From CAVUWL01 sp963700105 (GTDB taxonomy: Bacteria; Actinomycetota; Thermoleophilia; Solirubrobacterales; 70-9), in NCBI GenBank assembly GCA_963700105.1, contig CAVOWL010000004.1:992001-1056000 (forward strand): a stretch of 64,000 bases of DNA, written 5' to 3'. Each line of letters starts with the position of its first letter. Positions within the stretch are counted from its first letter, which is position 1. Both the position numbers and the translations under genes were made by a program. The notes beneath the pieces were generated by a model, which was given only the letters and a program-made list of their open reading frames with translations, searched no databases and was not told where the DNA came from. Positions 10,223 through 18,813 of this stretch are shown here, piece by piece.

Positions 10223-10789
10223 TTAGTTCTCTGACCCCGATAGCGATGAGAAGTCAACCTCGCTGAGCGCGTCCTCGACCAGCCGCCTCTGATCATCGGC
10301 GTTCAGCGACTTGCGGGTCACCTTCTCGGTGGCGAGCAGGGTCAGCTCGGCGACCTCGCGGCGGATCTGCTCGAGCGAGCGACGGGTCTCGGCTTCGATG
10401 TCACCTTTGGCTGCCTCGACGAGCTCCTCGCGGCGCTGCTTGCCGGCGGCGGTCGCCTCGGCGGTTGCCGTCTCGCCTGCCTTGCGGGCCCGGGCCATGA
10501 TCTCATCGGCCTGCTCGCGGGCCTCGGCGAGCCGAGTGCGGTACTCGCTGAGCAGCTCATCTGCCTCCTTGCGCTGGCGCTCGGCTGAATCAATCGAGTC
10601 GCTGATCGTTTTGGCGCGGCGGTCGAGCGCCTCCTGGATTTTCGGAAAGGCGAGCTTGCTCAGCACCCACATCGTGAAGAGGAAGAGGACCAGGGTCCAG
10701 ATCATCAGACCGAGGCCCGGTGAGACCAGGAAGCTGCCGCCCTTTTGCGCGGCAAGCGGAAGCGCTGAGATGACGCCGAGCAGCGACAT
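10223..10789 (-). CDS. atpF: ATP synthase b subunit
   Basis: A 188-residue peripheral-stalk subunit. One membrane helix near residues 27-48 (LGLMIWTLVLFLFTMWVLSK) is followed by the conserved FPKIQEALDRRAKTI turn and a long charged coiled coil. The first 20 residues (SLLGVISALPLAAQKGGS) are weakly hydrophobic and could be a cleaved or extra N-terminal segment. The gap to atpE is 72 bases. Confidence 0.95.
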   Translation of the reverse strand: MSLLGVISALPLAAQKGGSFLVSPGLGLMIWTLVLFLFTMWVLSKLAFPKIQEALDRRAKTISDSIDSAERQRKEADELLSEYRTRLAEAREQADEIMARARKAGETATAEATAAGKQRREELVEAAKGDIEAETRRSLEQIRREVAELTLLATEKVTRKSLNADDQRRLVEDALSEVDFSSLSGSEN

Positions 10790-10861
10790 GCCTAGGCGCC
10801 CGGCCCCGATCCGGTGCCCCGCGCCGGCGGGAGCAGAAACTGTGGTCGGATCCGCATCGGC

Positions 10862-11125
10862 TTAGAGAAAGAACGCGATCAGACCGAAGATGAACGTGTA
10901 GAAGGCGACCGCCTCGGTGAGGGCGAAGCCAAGCCAGCGAATGCTCTGCAGCTCGTCTTTCATCTCGGGCTGGCGGGCGACCGACTCGATCTCCTTGCCG
11001 AAGATGAAACCGATGCCGATGCCGGCGCCGATCGAGCCGAGCCCGGCTCCGACGCCGAGGGCGATCGCCTTCCCGGCGACTTCCACGCCTTCATTGGAAA
11101 TCGCGGCGATTGGGGACAGATCCAT
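10862..11125 (-). CDS. atpE: ATP synthase c subunit
   Basis: An 87-residue proteolipid of the Fo rotor ring. Helix 1 has the glycine ladder GVGAGLGSIGAGIGIG. The loop RQPEMKDELQS contacts the central stalk. Helix 2 carries the ion-binding Glu in FALTEAVAFYTF. Helix 1 lacks the Gln typical of sodium-binding rings, so proton coupling is the likely mode. Confidence 0.96.
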   Translation of the reverse strand: MDLSPIAAISNEGVEVAGKAIALGVGAGLGSIGAGIGIGFIFGKEIESVARQPEMKDELQSIRWLGFALTEAVAFYTFIFGLIAFFL

Positions 11126-11142
11126 TAAACAGCGCTCCTTTT

Positions 11143-12051
11143 CTAGTGACTGGCGGAGGTCGCTCCGCCGAGGTAGATAGCGGTAAGGGTCGAGAAGATG
11201 AAGGCCTGCAGGGTTGCGATCAGGCCAACCTCAAGCACGAAGAAGAAGAAGGCGAGCGGAAAGGTCAGCGCGCCGAGGGCGGCGATTCCGAGCAAAACGG
11301 CGAGACCACCGCCCATGAACAAAAGCAACAGGTGCCCGGCGAGAATGTTGGCGAAGAGTCGAACCGAGAGCGAGATCAGGCGGGCGAAGTGCGAGATCGC
11401 CTCGATCACGAAGATGAACGCCTTGCCAAATGGGTTCATCTCCTCCAGCCCCGGTGGCAACCAGCTCTTGAAGTAGGGGATCACCCCTTTGGCCCGGATC
11501 CCTTCAAAGTGGTAGGACCCCCAGACCACGAGCGTCAGCGCCAGCGGCACCGAGAGGTTGGCGGTGGCGGCGTAGATCGCAAAGGCCGGGATCTGCAGCC
11601 CGAACACGGTGATCTCGTGCTCGGTGTTGGTCGGCAGCGGCAGGAAGCCGATCATGTTGGAGAACCAGATCCAAAAGAAGAGGGCCGCCAGAAACGGAAA
11701 CCAGCGGGCGGCCATCGCCCCGTCGAGGTTGCCCCCGGTGATGTTGTTCTTGGTCATGTCGTAGGCAACCTCAACCGCGGTTTGAACCCGGTTGGGCTTT
11801 TGGTGCATGCGGCGCGCGATCCAGACCATCGTCACGATTGTCAGCGTGCTCGCCAACAGCAGGTAGAAGACCGCCTTGTTGATGCTGAGGTCAATGCCGC
11901 CAAGGTGGATCGATATCCACGGTTCGAGCTTGAACTCGTTTTGGGGCTGAAATGAGTGATCCTTGCCAGCGTTACCGAAGATCAGCAGCAAAAGCATCGC
12001 CACCGCGAGGTAGACACCGATTCCGATCCAAACCTTGGTCCGAGTCTTCAC
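11143..12051 (-). CDS. atpB: ATP synthase a subunit
   Basis: A 302-residue membrane stator subunit forming the proton half-channels. The essential Arg is in ISLSVRLFANILAGH, preceded by the long horizontal helices, and LEVGLIATLQAFIFSTLTAIY forms the last helix. A periplasmic N-terminal stretch (about residues 28-60) follows the first membrane helix. Its ATG overlaps the atpI stop (ATGA). Confidence 0.96.
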   Translation of the reverse strand: MKTRTKVWIGIGVYLAVAMLLLLIFGNAGKDHSFQPQNEFKLEPWISIHLGGIDLSINKAVFYLLLASTLTIVTMVWIARRMHQKPNRVQTAVEVAYDMTKNNITGGNLDGAMAARWFPFLAALFFWIWFSNMIGFLPLPTNTEHEITVFGLQIPAFAIYAATANLSVPLALTLVVWGSYHFEGIRAKGVIPYFKSWLPPGLEEMNPFGKAFIFVIEAISHFARLISLSVRLFANILAGHLLLLFMGGGLAVLLGIAALGALTFPLAFFFFVLEVGLIATLQAFIFSTLTAIYLGGATSASH

Positions 12052-12422
12052 CTCGCCCCCTGCTCTGCCGGCTCAAAGAGGTGAGCGAGGCCCTGGGCGA
12101 TGAAGGAAATAGTGAACAGCGCCGCGAGCAGGATCGCCGCGGCGAGCCCGGCCCGGCGCTCGGTCAGCCCCACCACCAGCACCGCGGTTGCCATCAGCCA
12201 GACCCGGGCGAGCGTGGTCGCGGCGAGGATCCCCATCGCCCGCTGGCGATTGCCGGCGCCGAGTTCGGCCGCGGCGCGGCGCGCCGCGAACATCTGGATC
12301 CCGCGCTGGGCGAGCCAGGCCGCCGCCCCAACCGCGTAACCGAGCAGGGAGAAACCGCCGAGCAAAAAAACCGCCAGGGCGGCGCCCAGCGCCACAAGGT
12401 CGACGTACTTGGGAGGAGACAT
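12048..12422 (-). CDS. ATP synthase I-like small membrane protein
   Basis: A 124-residue protein with four predicted membrane segments (about residues 8-30, 33-48, 66-85, 92-112). It precedes atpB with a four-base overlap, the usual position of AtpI, which helps c-ring assembly or magnesium transport. Sequence identity to AtpI is not obvious by eye; the call rests on position, size and topology. Its ribosome site lies in the 3' arm of a strong hairpin just upstream. Confidence 0.7.
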   Translation of the reverse strand: MSPPKYVDLVALGAALAVFLLGGFSLLGYAVGAAAWLAQRGIQMFAARRAAAELGAGNRQRAMGILAATTLARVWLMATAVLVVGLTERRAGLAAAILLAALFTISFIAQGLAHLFEPAEQGAR

Positions 12423-12453
12423 AAAATCCGCCCGGCTCAGGCCGAGCGGGCGG
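12421..12453 (-). terminator. Hairpin with U-tract before atpI (terminator or attenuator)
   Basis: On the minus strand a stem of CCGCCCG pairing with CGGGCGG, extended by CTC/GAG with one bulge, is followed by ATTTTAT that runs into the atpI ATG. This has the form of an intrinsic terminator for the upstream WecA-like gene. The 3' arm holds the GGCGGA that would serve as the atpI ribosome site. A TATAGT (12461-12466, minus) just upstream could be the -10 of an atp promoter, placing the hairpin in the atp leader. Confidence 0.55.
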
Positions 12454-12517
12454 AGGCGCGACTATATCCGAAAGGCCCCCCGATCACAGCCACAGAGCCA
12501 GCTCGTGAGGGTTGTAA

Positions 12518-13636
12518 CTAGGACCGTGGATGCTCGAGGTCGATCGCCTCAAACTCACCGGTCTCGGGGTTGAGGCGGCCGCGGCGCAGCTTGAGAATCT
12601 CCAAGACGTAGACGAGGTAGACGCTGAAGGCGAGGGCGATCAGGCCGCAGCCGACCAAAACCGCGGTCCAAAGTGGGTTGAAGCGACCGTGATGGTTGCT
12701 GTAGGGGACAAAGCGAAGCGCCAGCGCCAAACCGGCGAGGACCAGCGTCCATCCATACAGATAGGCGATCGTTCGGCGCTGGGAAAAGCCGATGTTGGCC
12801 ATCCGGTGGTGGAAGTGCCAGCTGTCTGCCTGATAAATCGGCTGGCGGTATTTGAGCCGCTTGGCGACCACGAATCCGGTATCGAGGATCGGCACCGCGA
12901 GCACGACGAGGGGGAAGGCGAGGGCGATCACGGCGTTGGTCTTGAGGGCGCCCTGAACGGAGGTGGTGGCAAGCAGAAATCCGAGCAGGTTGGAGCCGGT
13001 ATCGCCCATGAAACTCGAGGCCGGCGGAAAGCCGTGGCGCAGGAAGCCCAGCGCCGCGCCGGCGGTCAGCGCCGCCAGCACCCCGGCGGCGTTTCGTTCC
13101 AGCGAGAGCGCGATTGCCGCCATCGCGATCGCCGCGATCGTGCAGACGCCGGCGGCGAGGCCATCGACGCCGTCGATGAAGTTGATCACGTTGACGACGG
13201 CGACGATTCCCAGCACGGTCAGCGGATAGGCGGTCCAGCCGAGGTGGAAGCCACCGAGGAAGGGAAGCGTCAGCACGTCGACCCTGACGCCGCCGAGCAC
13301 CGGGATCAGCGCCGCCGCGGTCTGGCCGGCAAGCTTGGGCAGCGCCGAGAGGCCGCGGACGTCATCCAAAACGCCGACCGCGGCGATCGCCACCGCGCCA
13401 AGCAGGATCGCGCGACTCTCGCCGTTATCTGGCAGCCAGATCCAGCCCGCCACCTCGACTCCGGCCAAAATCGCCAGCCCCGAGAGCCGCGGCATCGGCC
13501 GATCGTGCAAGCCGCGTTCCTTGGGCTGATCGATCGCCCCCACCCGGTAGGCGAGCCGCTCGGCGTAGGGGACGAGCAGCCAGGCGATCGCCGCGGCTGC
13601 GAGGAAGGCGAGGACGGCTTCAGATATCGCGGCCAT
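12518..13636 (-). CDS. Undecaprenyl-phosphate sugar-1-phosphate transferase (WecA/TagO/MraY family)
   Basis: A 372-residue polytopic membrane enzyme that moves a HexNAc-1-phosphate (probably GlcNAc-1-P) from UDP to undecaprenyl phosphate, the first step in wall polymer or O-antigen-like synthesis. Key motifs are LDDVRGLSALPKL (metal-binding Asp pair, about residue 90), VINFIDGVDGLAAG (about 145), MGDTGSNLLGFLLA (about 210) and SWHFHHRMANIGFS (the WecA-type cytosolic His loop, about 270). About ten membrane helices are apparent. The location between glyA and atp genes is the same as in many actinobacteria. Confidence 0.9.
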   Translation of the reverse strand: MAAISEAVLAFLAAAAIAWLLVPYAERLAYRVGAIDQPKERGLHDRPMPRLSGLAILAGVEVAGWIWLPDNGESRAILLGAVAIAAVGVLDDVRGLSALPKLAGQTAAALIPVLGGVRVDVLTLPFLGGFHLGWTAYPLTVLGIVAVVNVINFIDGVDGLAAGVCTIAAIAMAAIALSLERNAAGVLAALTAGAALGFLRHGFPPASSFMGDTGSNLLGFLLATTSVQGALKTNAVIALAFPLVVLAVPILDTGFVVAKRLKYRQPIYQADSWHFHHRMANIGFSQRRTIAYLYGWTLVLAGLALALRFVPYSNHHGRFNPLWTAVLVGCGLIALAFSVYLVYVLEILKLRRGRLNPETGEFEAIDLEHPRS

Positions 13637-13671
13637 ATCGCGGGGGCCCGGAGGAATTGGGCGCGCTCAGG

Positions 13672-14679
13672 CTACTCGACAGCGCCGAGCACTCCTTCGA
13701 GCAGCAGCTCGGGGTCGCGAGGATGGCGTACTCCGGTCGGTGAATCTCGCTTTGTGAAGGCGAGTTCGGCAGGGTCGGTGAGGACCGCCATGCGCCCGGA
13801 GGCGATCAGGCTCTCATCGACCCCTCCCATTCGCCCGGTGAAGGTGGTGAACACCGGGGTGCCGAGCGCCACCGCCTCCCGGTTCATAGTGCCGCCGGCG
13901 CTGATCACCAGGTCGGCGCAGGCGATCAGGCTCTGCGCATCGATCGCGGCCTCGGGCACCACCAGGTTGGCGGCGGCGATCTCAACCAAGGCGGCGCGCT
14001 GTGCCTCGGTGCGGGGAATCACGACGGCGCTCACCTCGGGCGCATTGGCGAGGCGAGCGATGAGCGCCCCGTAGAGGTCGTTGCGGGCGTGATAGGCGGA
14101 GGTCTCCGGCGGCGGGCGAACCACCACCACGACCCCCTCGGGGTCCACTCCAAGCCGCTTGAGGATTTCAGGATCCGGCCTGAAGTCGGCCAGGTAGTAG
14201 TCCTCCTTGAGGCCGGGGTAGCGGATCAGCTTCGCCTCGGTGGCGCCGGTTCGCCTCAGGCGCTCGGTCGGAATCGAATCCGGGACCAGAACCCGGCGTG
14301 CGACCCGAAAGCTGATCTGGCGCTGGGTGCCGGCGAACTCATAGTCCTGCATCTGCACGGAGGGAATGCGAAACAGCGCGCAGATAACGGCGAGATCGAC
14401 CGAACCGTGGGCGATCGCGAGGTCGGGTTGGAGGCCCCATATTGGCCCGGCGAGGCGGGCGGAGCGAGCGCCGAGGGCCGCCGCCTTGCCCAGCGAGGAT
14501 CCACCTCCGTGGCTCCCCACCGCGGTGTAGGGGATCCCCAGGCGTTCGAGTATTCCCACCGTCTGCCCGTACTCTCGCGCGGTGAGAAAGACGTCATCGC
14601 CGCGCTCCTTTAGGCGCTCAATGATCGGTCGCAAAACGAGCGGATGCGCGGCCGCCGTGCAATCGATCCAAACCTTCAA
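13672..14679 (-). CDS. DUF354 family GT-B-fold protein, putative glycosyltransferase
   Basis: A 335-residue protein of the DUF354 family, which looks like UDP-sugar 2-epimerases or GT-B glycosyltransferases. It begins MKVWIDCTAAAHPLVLRPII, has VRPPPETSAYHAR in the domain linker and a C-terminal SAGGTMNREAVALGTP nucleotide-sugar binding region. The start is TTG at 14679, a few bases after the glyA stop. The position directly before the WecA-like gene suggests a role in making or using the UDP-sugar for the same lipid-linked polymer. The substrate is unknown. Confidence 0.7.
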   Translation of the reverse strand: MKVWIDCTAAAHPLVLRPIIERLKERGDDVFLTAREYGQTVGILERLGIPYTAVGSHGGGSSLGKAAALGARSARLAGPIWGLQPDLAIAHGSVDLAVICALFRIPSVQMQDYEFAGTQRQISFRVARRVLVPDSIPTERLRRTGATEAKLIRYPGLKEDYYLADFRPDPEILKRLGVDPEGVVVVVRPPPETSAYHARNDLYGALIARLANAPEVSAVVIPRTEAQRAALVEIAAANLVVPEAAIDAQSLIACADLVISAGGTMNREAVALGTPVFTTFTGRMGGVDESLIASGRMAVLTDPAELAFTKRDSPTGVRHPRDPELLLEGVLGAVE

Positions 14680-14683
14680 GTGA

Positions 14684-15967
14684 TCAGACGGAGGCGGGCG
14701 TCAGCTCGGGGTAGAGCGGATGGCGCTCAAGCAGCGCGGCGGTGCGCTCGCTGAGCGCGGTGCGCTCGCCCTCAAAGCGCTCCGATAGGGCGGCGCAGAT
14801 CACCGCTGCGATCTCGGTCATCTCCGCTTCGCCGAAACCGCGGGTGGTCAGCGCCGGGGTGCCGATCCGCAAACCCGAGGGGTTCATCGGGGGGCGCTGA
14901 TCGAAGGGGATCGCATTGCGGTTGACGGTGATCCCCACCTGCTCGAGGCGATCCTCGGCGGTTTTGCCGTCCAGCCCGCTGGGGCTCAGATCGACCAGGA
15001 TCAGGTGGACGTCGGTGCCCCCGGTCAAAACCGCGACGCCGCCCTCGATCAGCCCCTGAGCCAAGGACTTGGCGTTGGCGATCGTCTGGCGCTGGCGGGC
15101 GCGGAAGGGCTCGCTCGCCGCGATCCGCAGCGCAACCGCCTTGGCGGCGATCGTGTGCATCAGCGGGCCGCCCTGCTGGCCCGGAAATATCGCCTTATCG
15201 ATTGCCTTGGCGTGCTCCTCGCGGCAGAGGATCATGCCGCTGCGGGGGCCGCACAGGGTCTTGTGGATCGTCGTGGTGACGACGTCGGCGTGGGGGACCG
15301 GATTGGGGTGCTGATCGGCGGCGACCAAGCCAGCGAAGTGAGCCATATCGACCATCAGCTTGGCCCCGACCGAGTCGGCGATCGCGCGGAAGGCGGCGAA
15401 ATCCAGCTGGCGCGGATAGGCCGACCAGCCGGCGATGATCAGCTTCGGTCGGTGCTGATGGGCCAACCGCTCGACCTCAGCCATGTCGACGCGAAGGTCC
15501 TCGCGCCTGACGTGGTAGGCGATCGCCTCATAGAGCTTGCCCGAAACGTTCAGCTTCATGCCGTGGGTGAGGTGGCCACCGTGATCAAGGGCCATTCCCA
15601 GGATCGTGTCGCCGGGCTCGATCAACGCCATGTAGGCGGCGTTATTGGCCTGGGCTCCGGCGTGGGCTTGGACGTTGGCGTGCTCTGCCCCAAACAGCTC
15701 CTTGGCCCGATCAATCGCCAGCTGCTCGGCGATGTCGACCTCCTCACAACCACCGTAGTAGCGCTGAGCGGGATAGCCCTCGGCGTACTTATTGGTCAAC
15801 ACCGAACCGCTTGCCTCGAGTACCGCCGCCGGCACGAAATTCTCTGAGGCGATCATCTCAAGCGTTCCCTGCTGGCGGCGCAGCTCCGCCTCGAGCACGG
15901 CGGCGATCGCCGGATCGACCTCGGCGAGGGGGGCGCTTTGCAGGTTCTCGGGAAGCTCGCTGATCAT
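14684..15967 (-). CDS. glyA: Serine hydroxymethyltransferase
   Basis: A 427-residue PLP enzyme making glycine and methylene-tetrahydrofolate from serine. IASENFVPAAVLEA is at the N-terminus, HAGAQANNAAYMALIEPGD in the cofactor region, and VVTTTIHKTLCGPRSG contains the PLP-binding Lys (about residue 232). The C-terminal domain has NPSGLRIGTPALTTRG. Length matches the family. A TANNNT box six bases before the ATG suggests that it starts its own leaderless transcript. Confidence 0.97.
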   Translation of the reverse strand: MISELPENLQSAPLAEVDPAIAAVLEAELRRQQGTLEMIASENFVPAAVLEASGSVLTNKYAEGYPAQRYYGGCEEVDIAEQLAIDRAKELFGAEHANVQAHAGAQANNAAYMALIEPGDTILGMALDHGGHLTHGMKLNVSGKLYEAIAYHVRREDLRVDMAEVERLAHQHRPKLIIAGWSAYPRQLDFAAFRAIADSVGAKLMVDMAHFAGLVAADQHPNPVPHADVVTTTIHKTLCGPRSGMILCREEHAKAIDKAIFPGQQGGPLMHTIAAKAVALRIAASEPFRARQRQTIANAKSLAQGLIEGGVAVLTGGTDVHLILVDLSPSGLDGKTAEDRLEQVGITVNRNAIPFDQRPPMNPSGLRIGTPALTTRGFGEAEMTEIAAVICAALSERFEGERTALSERTAALLERHPLYPELTPASV

Positions 15968-15973
15968 CGATCG

Positions 15974-15979
15974 ACGATA
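15974..15979 (-). promoter_or_regulatory. Candidate -10 box for leaderless glyA transcript
   Basis: TATCGT on the minus strand ends six bases before the glyA ATG, the spacing expected when transcription starts at the start codon. No Shine-Dalgarno sequence intervenes. The rest of the 263-base gap up to 16230 shows no gene that I can support. Confidence 0.4.
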
Positions 15980-16230
15980 GCAATGGACAGGGATAGTCCG
16001 GGCGGCCGCGAACCGAGCTCCCCCCGGCTTCGCCCAGCGGATCAGAGCCGCGCCGAGTCAGTCACCGCGCGAGCGCAGACGGCGCCCAAAGGCGGGGAAG
16101 CCCGACTTCTCCTGCGGCCCCGGTGGCGCCCTGCCTGGGCGATCTGGTCAACCGGCGCGGATCTGAGCCAACCGAACCGAGGCGGCCGCTTCAACTCCCG
16201 GCGCCGCCAAAAAGGAGCGCCTCGGTGATC

Positions 16231-16863
16231 TCAGAGCCCTGCAAGGCGGGCGCTGAGATCAGCCGCCGAGAGGGCGCCCTCGCGCAGGATCGTCCACTCA
16301 CCGCTTCGCTCAAAGCTGCTCAGATCGATCACCGTCGAGGCAGAACCGCCCAGTGCGCCGCCGTCGATCGCGAGGTCCGCGGCCTCGACGATCTCGCTCG
16401 CCAGCTGGTCAAAGCGCGCCGTCGCCGGCTCCCCGCTGCGGTTTGCAGAGGTCTGAAAGATCGGAGAGTCAAGGCCCGCCAGGGGGCCCTCGATCAGGCG
16501 CACGCCGAGCCGCCCGGGATCCTCGCGACAGGCGAGTGGGTAGCGCTGGCTCGGGTTGGGGATGACCAGCGTCACGGCTCCCGGCAAAAGCACAGCGAGC
16601 GCGCGGCGAGTTCGATCGCCGAGCTCGCCGAGTAACTCACGCATCGCCAGTGAAGAGAAATACATAATCGCCGAGGAGACCCCGGCGCCGCGCGCCTTGA
16701 TCCGGTGGATCCGCTCGATCGCGTCGGGGTCGAGCGGATCGCAGGCGAGGCCGTAGAGGCCATCGGCGGGAAAGACGGCAACCCCGCCGGCGCCGAGGCA
16801 GCTCTGTAGCGCCGATCGCGCCGCGGCGGCTCCCTCGTACCGGATCGAAACCAACTCCCCCAT
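16231..16863 (-). CDS. tsaC: L-threonylcarbamoyladenylate synthase (YrdC/Sua5 domain)
   Basis: A 210-residue YrdC-fold enzyme making threonylcarbamoyl-AMP for the t6A modification of tRNAs. FPADGLYGLACDPLDPDAIERIHRIKARG is the nucleotide and bicarbonate-binding segment typical of the family; QTSANRSGEPA and STVIDLS are the C-terminal signatures. I chose ATG 16863; longer frames upstream run into prmC. The Sua5 C-terminal domain is absent, so it is a short TsaC-type protein. It follows prmC by 40 bases, a common bacterial arrangement. Confidence 0.88.
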   Translation of the reverse strand: MGELVSIRYEGAAAARSALQSCLGAGGVAVFPADGLYGLACDPLDPDAIERIHRIKARGAGVSSAIMYFSSLAMRELLGELGDRTRRALAVLLPGAVTLVIPNPSQRYPLACREDPGRLGVRLIEGPLAGLDSPIFQTSANRSGEPATARFDQLASEIVEAADLAIDGGALGGSASTVIDLSSFERSGEWTILREGALSAADLSARLAGL

Positions 16864-16903
16864 CAGCTCACCCCGCCGCCGCGTTGGCGCTCGGCGCGCC
16901 GAC

Positions 16904-17737
16904 TCACGCGCGCCTCTCCCCCACCACCACCCGCTCGATCCCGGCCAAATCGCGCAGCGTCCGCAGCGCTTCGTAACCGCCCCCCACCAGGAGCGCCCTG
17001 ACCTGCTCGGCCTGCCCCCTGCCGACCTCAAGCGCAAGCAGCGGTGAGCGCACCGCCGGAATCAGTTCGCGGATCGGATCGAGACCATCGGGGCCACCGA
17101 GCAGGGCCTCGCGCGGCTCCCAGCGGGTGATCTCGGGCGCCAGCGAGCTCCACTCGGCATCGGCCACATACGGGAGGTTGGCGACGGTCAGCTCGTAATC
17201 CCCCGCCGCCGGCACCGAACCCAGCACAAAATCGACCCGCGCCCCGAGCCCGAGCCGGGCCGCGTTTGCCCGCGCCACCGAAAGCGCCGCCGCGGAGGTA
17301 TCGGTCGCGGTTACCCGCACCGCCGGGCACTCGGCGGCGATCGCCAGGGCCAGAGCACCGCAGCCGGTGCCGACGTCAAGGACGCTGGCTGGATCGACCC
17401 CAAGCGCCAGATCGACAAGCAGCTCGGTCTCGGGTCGCGGAATCAGCACGCGCCGATCTACCGCGAGCTCGATCTGGCGAAAGCCCTTGGCGCCGAGGAT
17501 GTAGGCGATCGGCTCCCGGCGCAGCCGCCGTCTCACCATCGCCGCAAAGCGGCGCCCCGCCGCCGGCGATAGCGGCGCCTCGGGCTCAGAGTTGAGCTTC
17601 ACCCGCCCCACCCCACTCGCCGCGGCGATCAGAAGTTCGGCGTCAAGGCGAGGGCTCTGGACCCCGGCGGCCCGCAGCGCCTCAACCGCCGCGCCGAGTG
17701 CATCGCCAACGCTGCCCGCGCTGCTGGTTTGCAACAC
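16904..17737 (-). CDS. prmC: Release factor glutamine methyltransferase
   Basis: A 277-residue SAM-dependent enzyme that methylates the GGQ glutamine of release factors. It has an N-terminal helical RF-binding domain (to about residue 85), the SAM motif LDVGTGCGALALAIA, and the catalytic motif written NLPY instead of the usual NPPY (in VANLPYVAD). The start is GTG 17737, six bases after the prfA stop; its substrate is the product of that neighbour. Confidence 0.9.
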   Translation of the reverse strand: MLQTSSAGSVGDALGAAVEALRAAGVQSPRLDAELLIAAASGVGRVKLNSEPEAPLSPAAGRRFAAMVRRRLRREPIAYILGAKGFRQIELAVDRRVLIPRPETELLVDLALGVDPASVLDVGTGCGALALAIAAECPAVRVTATDTSAAALSVARANAARLGLGARVDFVLGSVPAAGDYELTVANLPYVADAEWSSLAPEITRWEPREALLGGPDGLDPIRELIPAVRSPLLALEVGRGQAEQVRALLVGGGYEALRTLRDLAGIERVVVGERRA

Positions 17738-17742
17738 GCCTC

Positions 17743-18813
17743 TCAGACAGCCGCGGTCGCGGCCTCGAGCCTTTGCCGTTTCTCCTCGGCGGCGAGTGCC
17801 TCGGTGAACTCGGTGAGGCTGCCACCCAGGACCCCTTCGAGGTCATGGGAGGAGTGCTTTATGCGGTGGTCGGTGACCCGACCCTGGGGAAAGTTGTAGG
17901 TGCGGACCTTCTCGGAGCGCTCGCCGCTACCGACCTGGGCCTTTCGCTCCGAGGCGATCTTTGCCTGCTGCTCGGCCAGCTCGCGCTCATACAGCCGCGC
18001 CCGCAGCACCCGCATCGCGCGCTCCTTGTTTTGCAGCTGGGACTTCTCGTCTTGCATCGAAACGACGATCCCGCTCGGTTTGTGGGTGATCCGCACCGCC
18101 GAATCGGTGGTGTTGACCGATTGACCGCCCGGCCCCGAGGAGCGGTAGACGTCGACCTGCAGGTCGCCGGGGTCAAGGTCGACCTCGACCTCCTCGGCCT
18201 CAGCCAGGACGGCGACGGTCGCGGTCGAGGTGTGGATCCGACCCTGGGACTCGGTCTCGGGAACCCGCTGGACCCGGTGCGTGCCGGCCTCGAACTTAAA
18301 GACCGAATAGGCGCCGTCGCCCTTGACCGCGAAAGTGACCTCCTTGAACCCTCCCACCTCGGCGACGGATTGGGAGAGCATCTCGGTCTGAAAGCCACGC
18401 TCCTCCGCGTAGCGGCTGAGCATCTTGAACAGGTCCCCGGCAAAGAGCGCCGCCTCATCGCCGCCGGTTCCGGCCCTGATCTCAACCAGCACGTTCTTGG
18501 CGTCGTTTGGATCGCGCTCCAGCATCGCCAGGCGGATCTCCTCTTCGAGCTCGGCCAGCCGCGCCGGTGCGGATTCCGCCACCCCGCGCAGCTCGGGATC
18601 CTCTCCGTCCTCGGCGAGCAGCTCCCGCGCCCCCTCCAGATCGTCGCCGAGCGTTCGGTATTCGCCGACCAGGGCGTGGGCGGAAGATAGCTCGCGGTAC
18701 TCGCGGCCAACCTCGGCGTAGCGCTCCCGATCGGCGATCACCTCGGGGTCAGCCATCTGCGCTTCGAGCTCGGCGAACCGCGCTTCGATCTGCTCGATCA
18801 GCTGCTCGATCAC
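17743..18813 (-). CDS. prfA: Peptide chain release factor 1
   Basis: A 356-residue class I release factor reading UAA and UAG. GPGGQSVNTTDSAVR holds the GGQ peptidyl-tRNA hydrolysis motif. The tripeptide anticodon is PET in HRVQRVPETESQGRIHTS, a variant of the RF1 PxT motif, which excludes RF2. The coiled-coil domain 1 is at the N-terminus. The start overlaps the stop of the DUF1385 gene by four bases. Confidence 0.95.
   Translation of the reverse strand: MIEQLIEQIEARFAELEAQMADPEVIADRERYAEVGREYRELSSAHALVGEYRTLGDDLEGARELLAEDGEDPELRGVAESAPARLAELEEEIRLAMLERDPNDAKNVLVEIRAGTGGDEAALFAGDLFKMLSRYAEERGFQTEMLSQSVAEVGGFKEVTFAVKGDGAYSVFKFEAGTHRVQRVPETESQGRIHTSTATVAVLAEAEEVEVDLDPGDLQVDVYRSSGPGGQSVNTTDSAVRITHKPSGIVVSMQDEKSQLQNKERAMRVLRARLYERELAEQQAKIASERKAQVGSGERSEKVRTYNFPQGRVTDHRIKHSSHDLEGVLGGSLTEFTEALAAEEKRQRLEAATAAV

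Noticed and set aside
12530..14074. 514-codon plus-strand frame opposite the WecA-like and DUF354 genes
   Set aside because: Crosses two real genes on the other strand; composition is antisense-like.
16090..16165. Possible ZTP-type riboswitch near glyA (GCCTGGGCG and CCCCGGTGG words)
   Set aside because: The resemblance is on the plus strand, pointing away from glyA, and the conserved core is incomplete.
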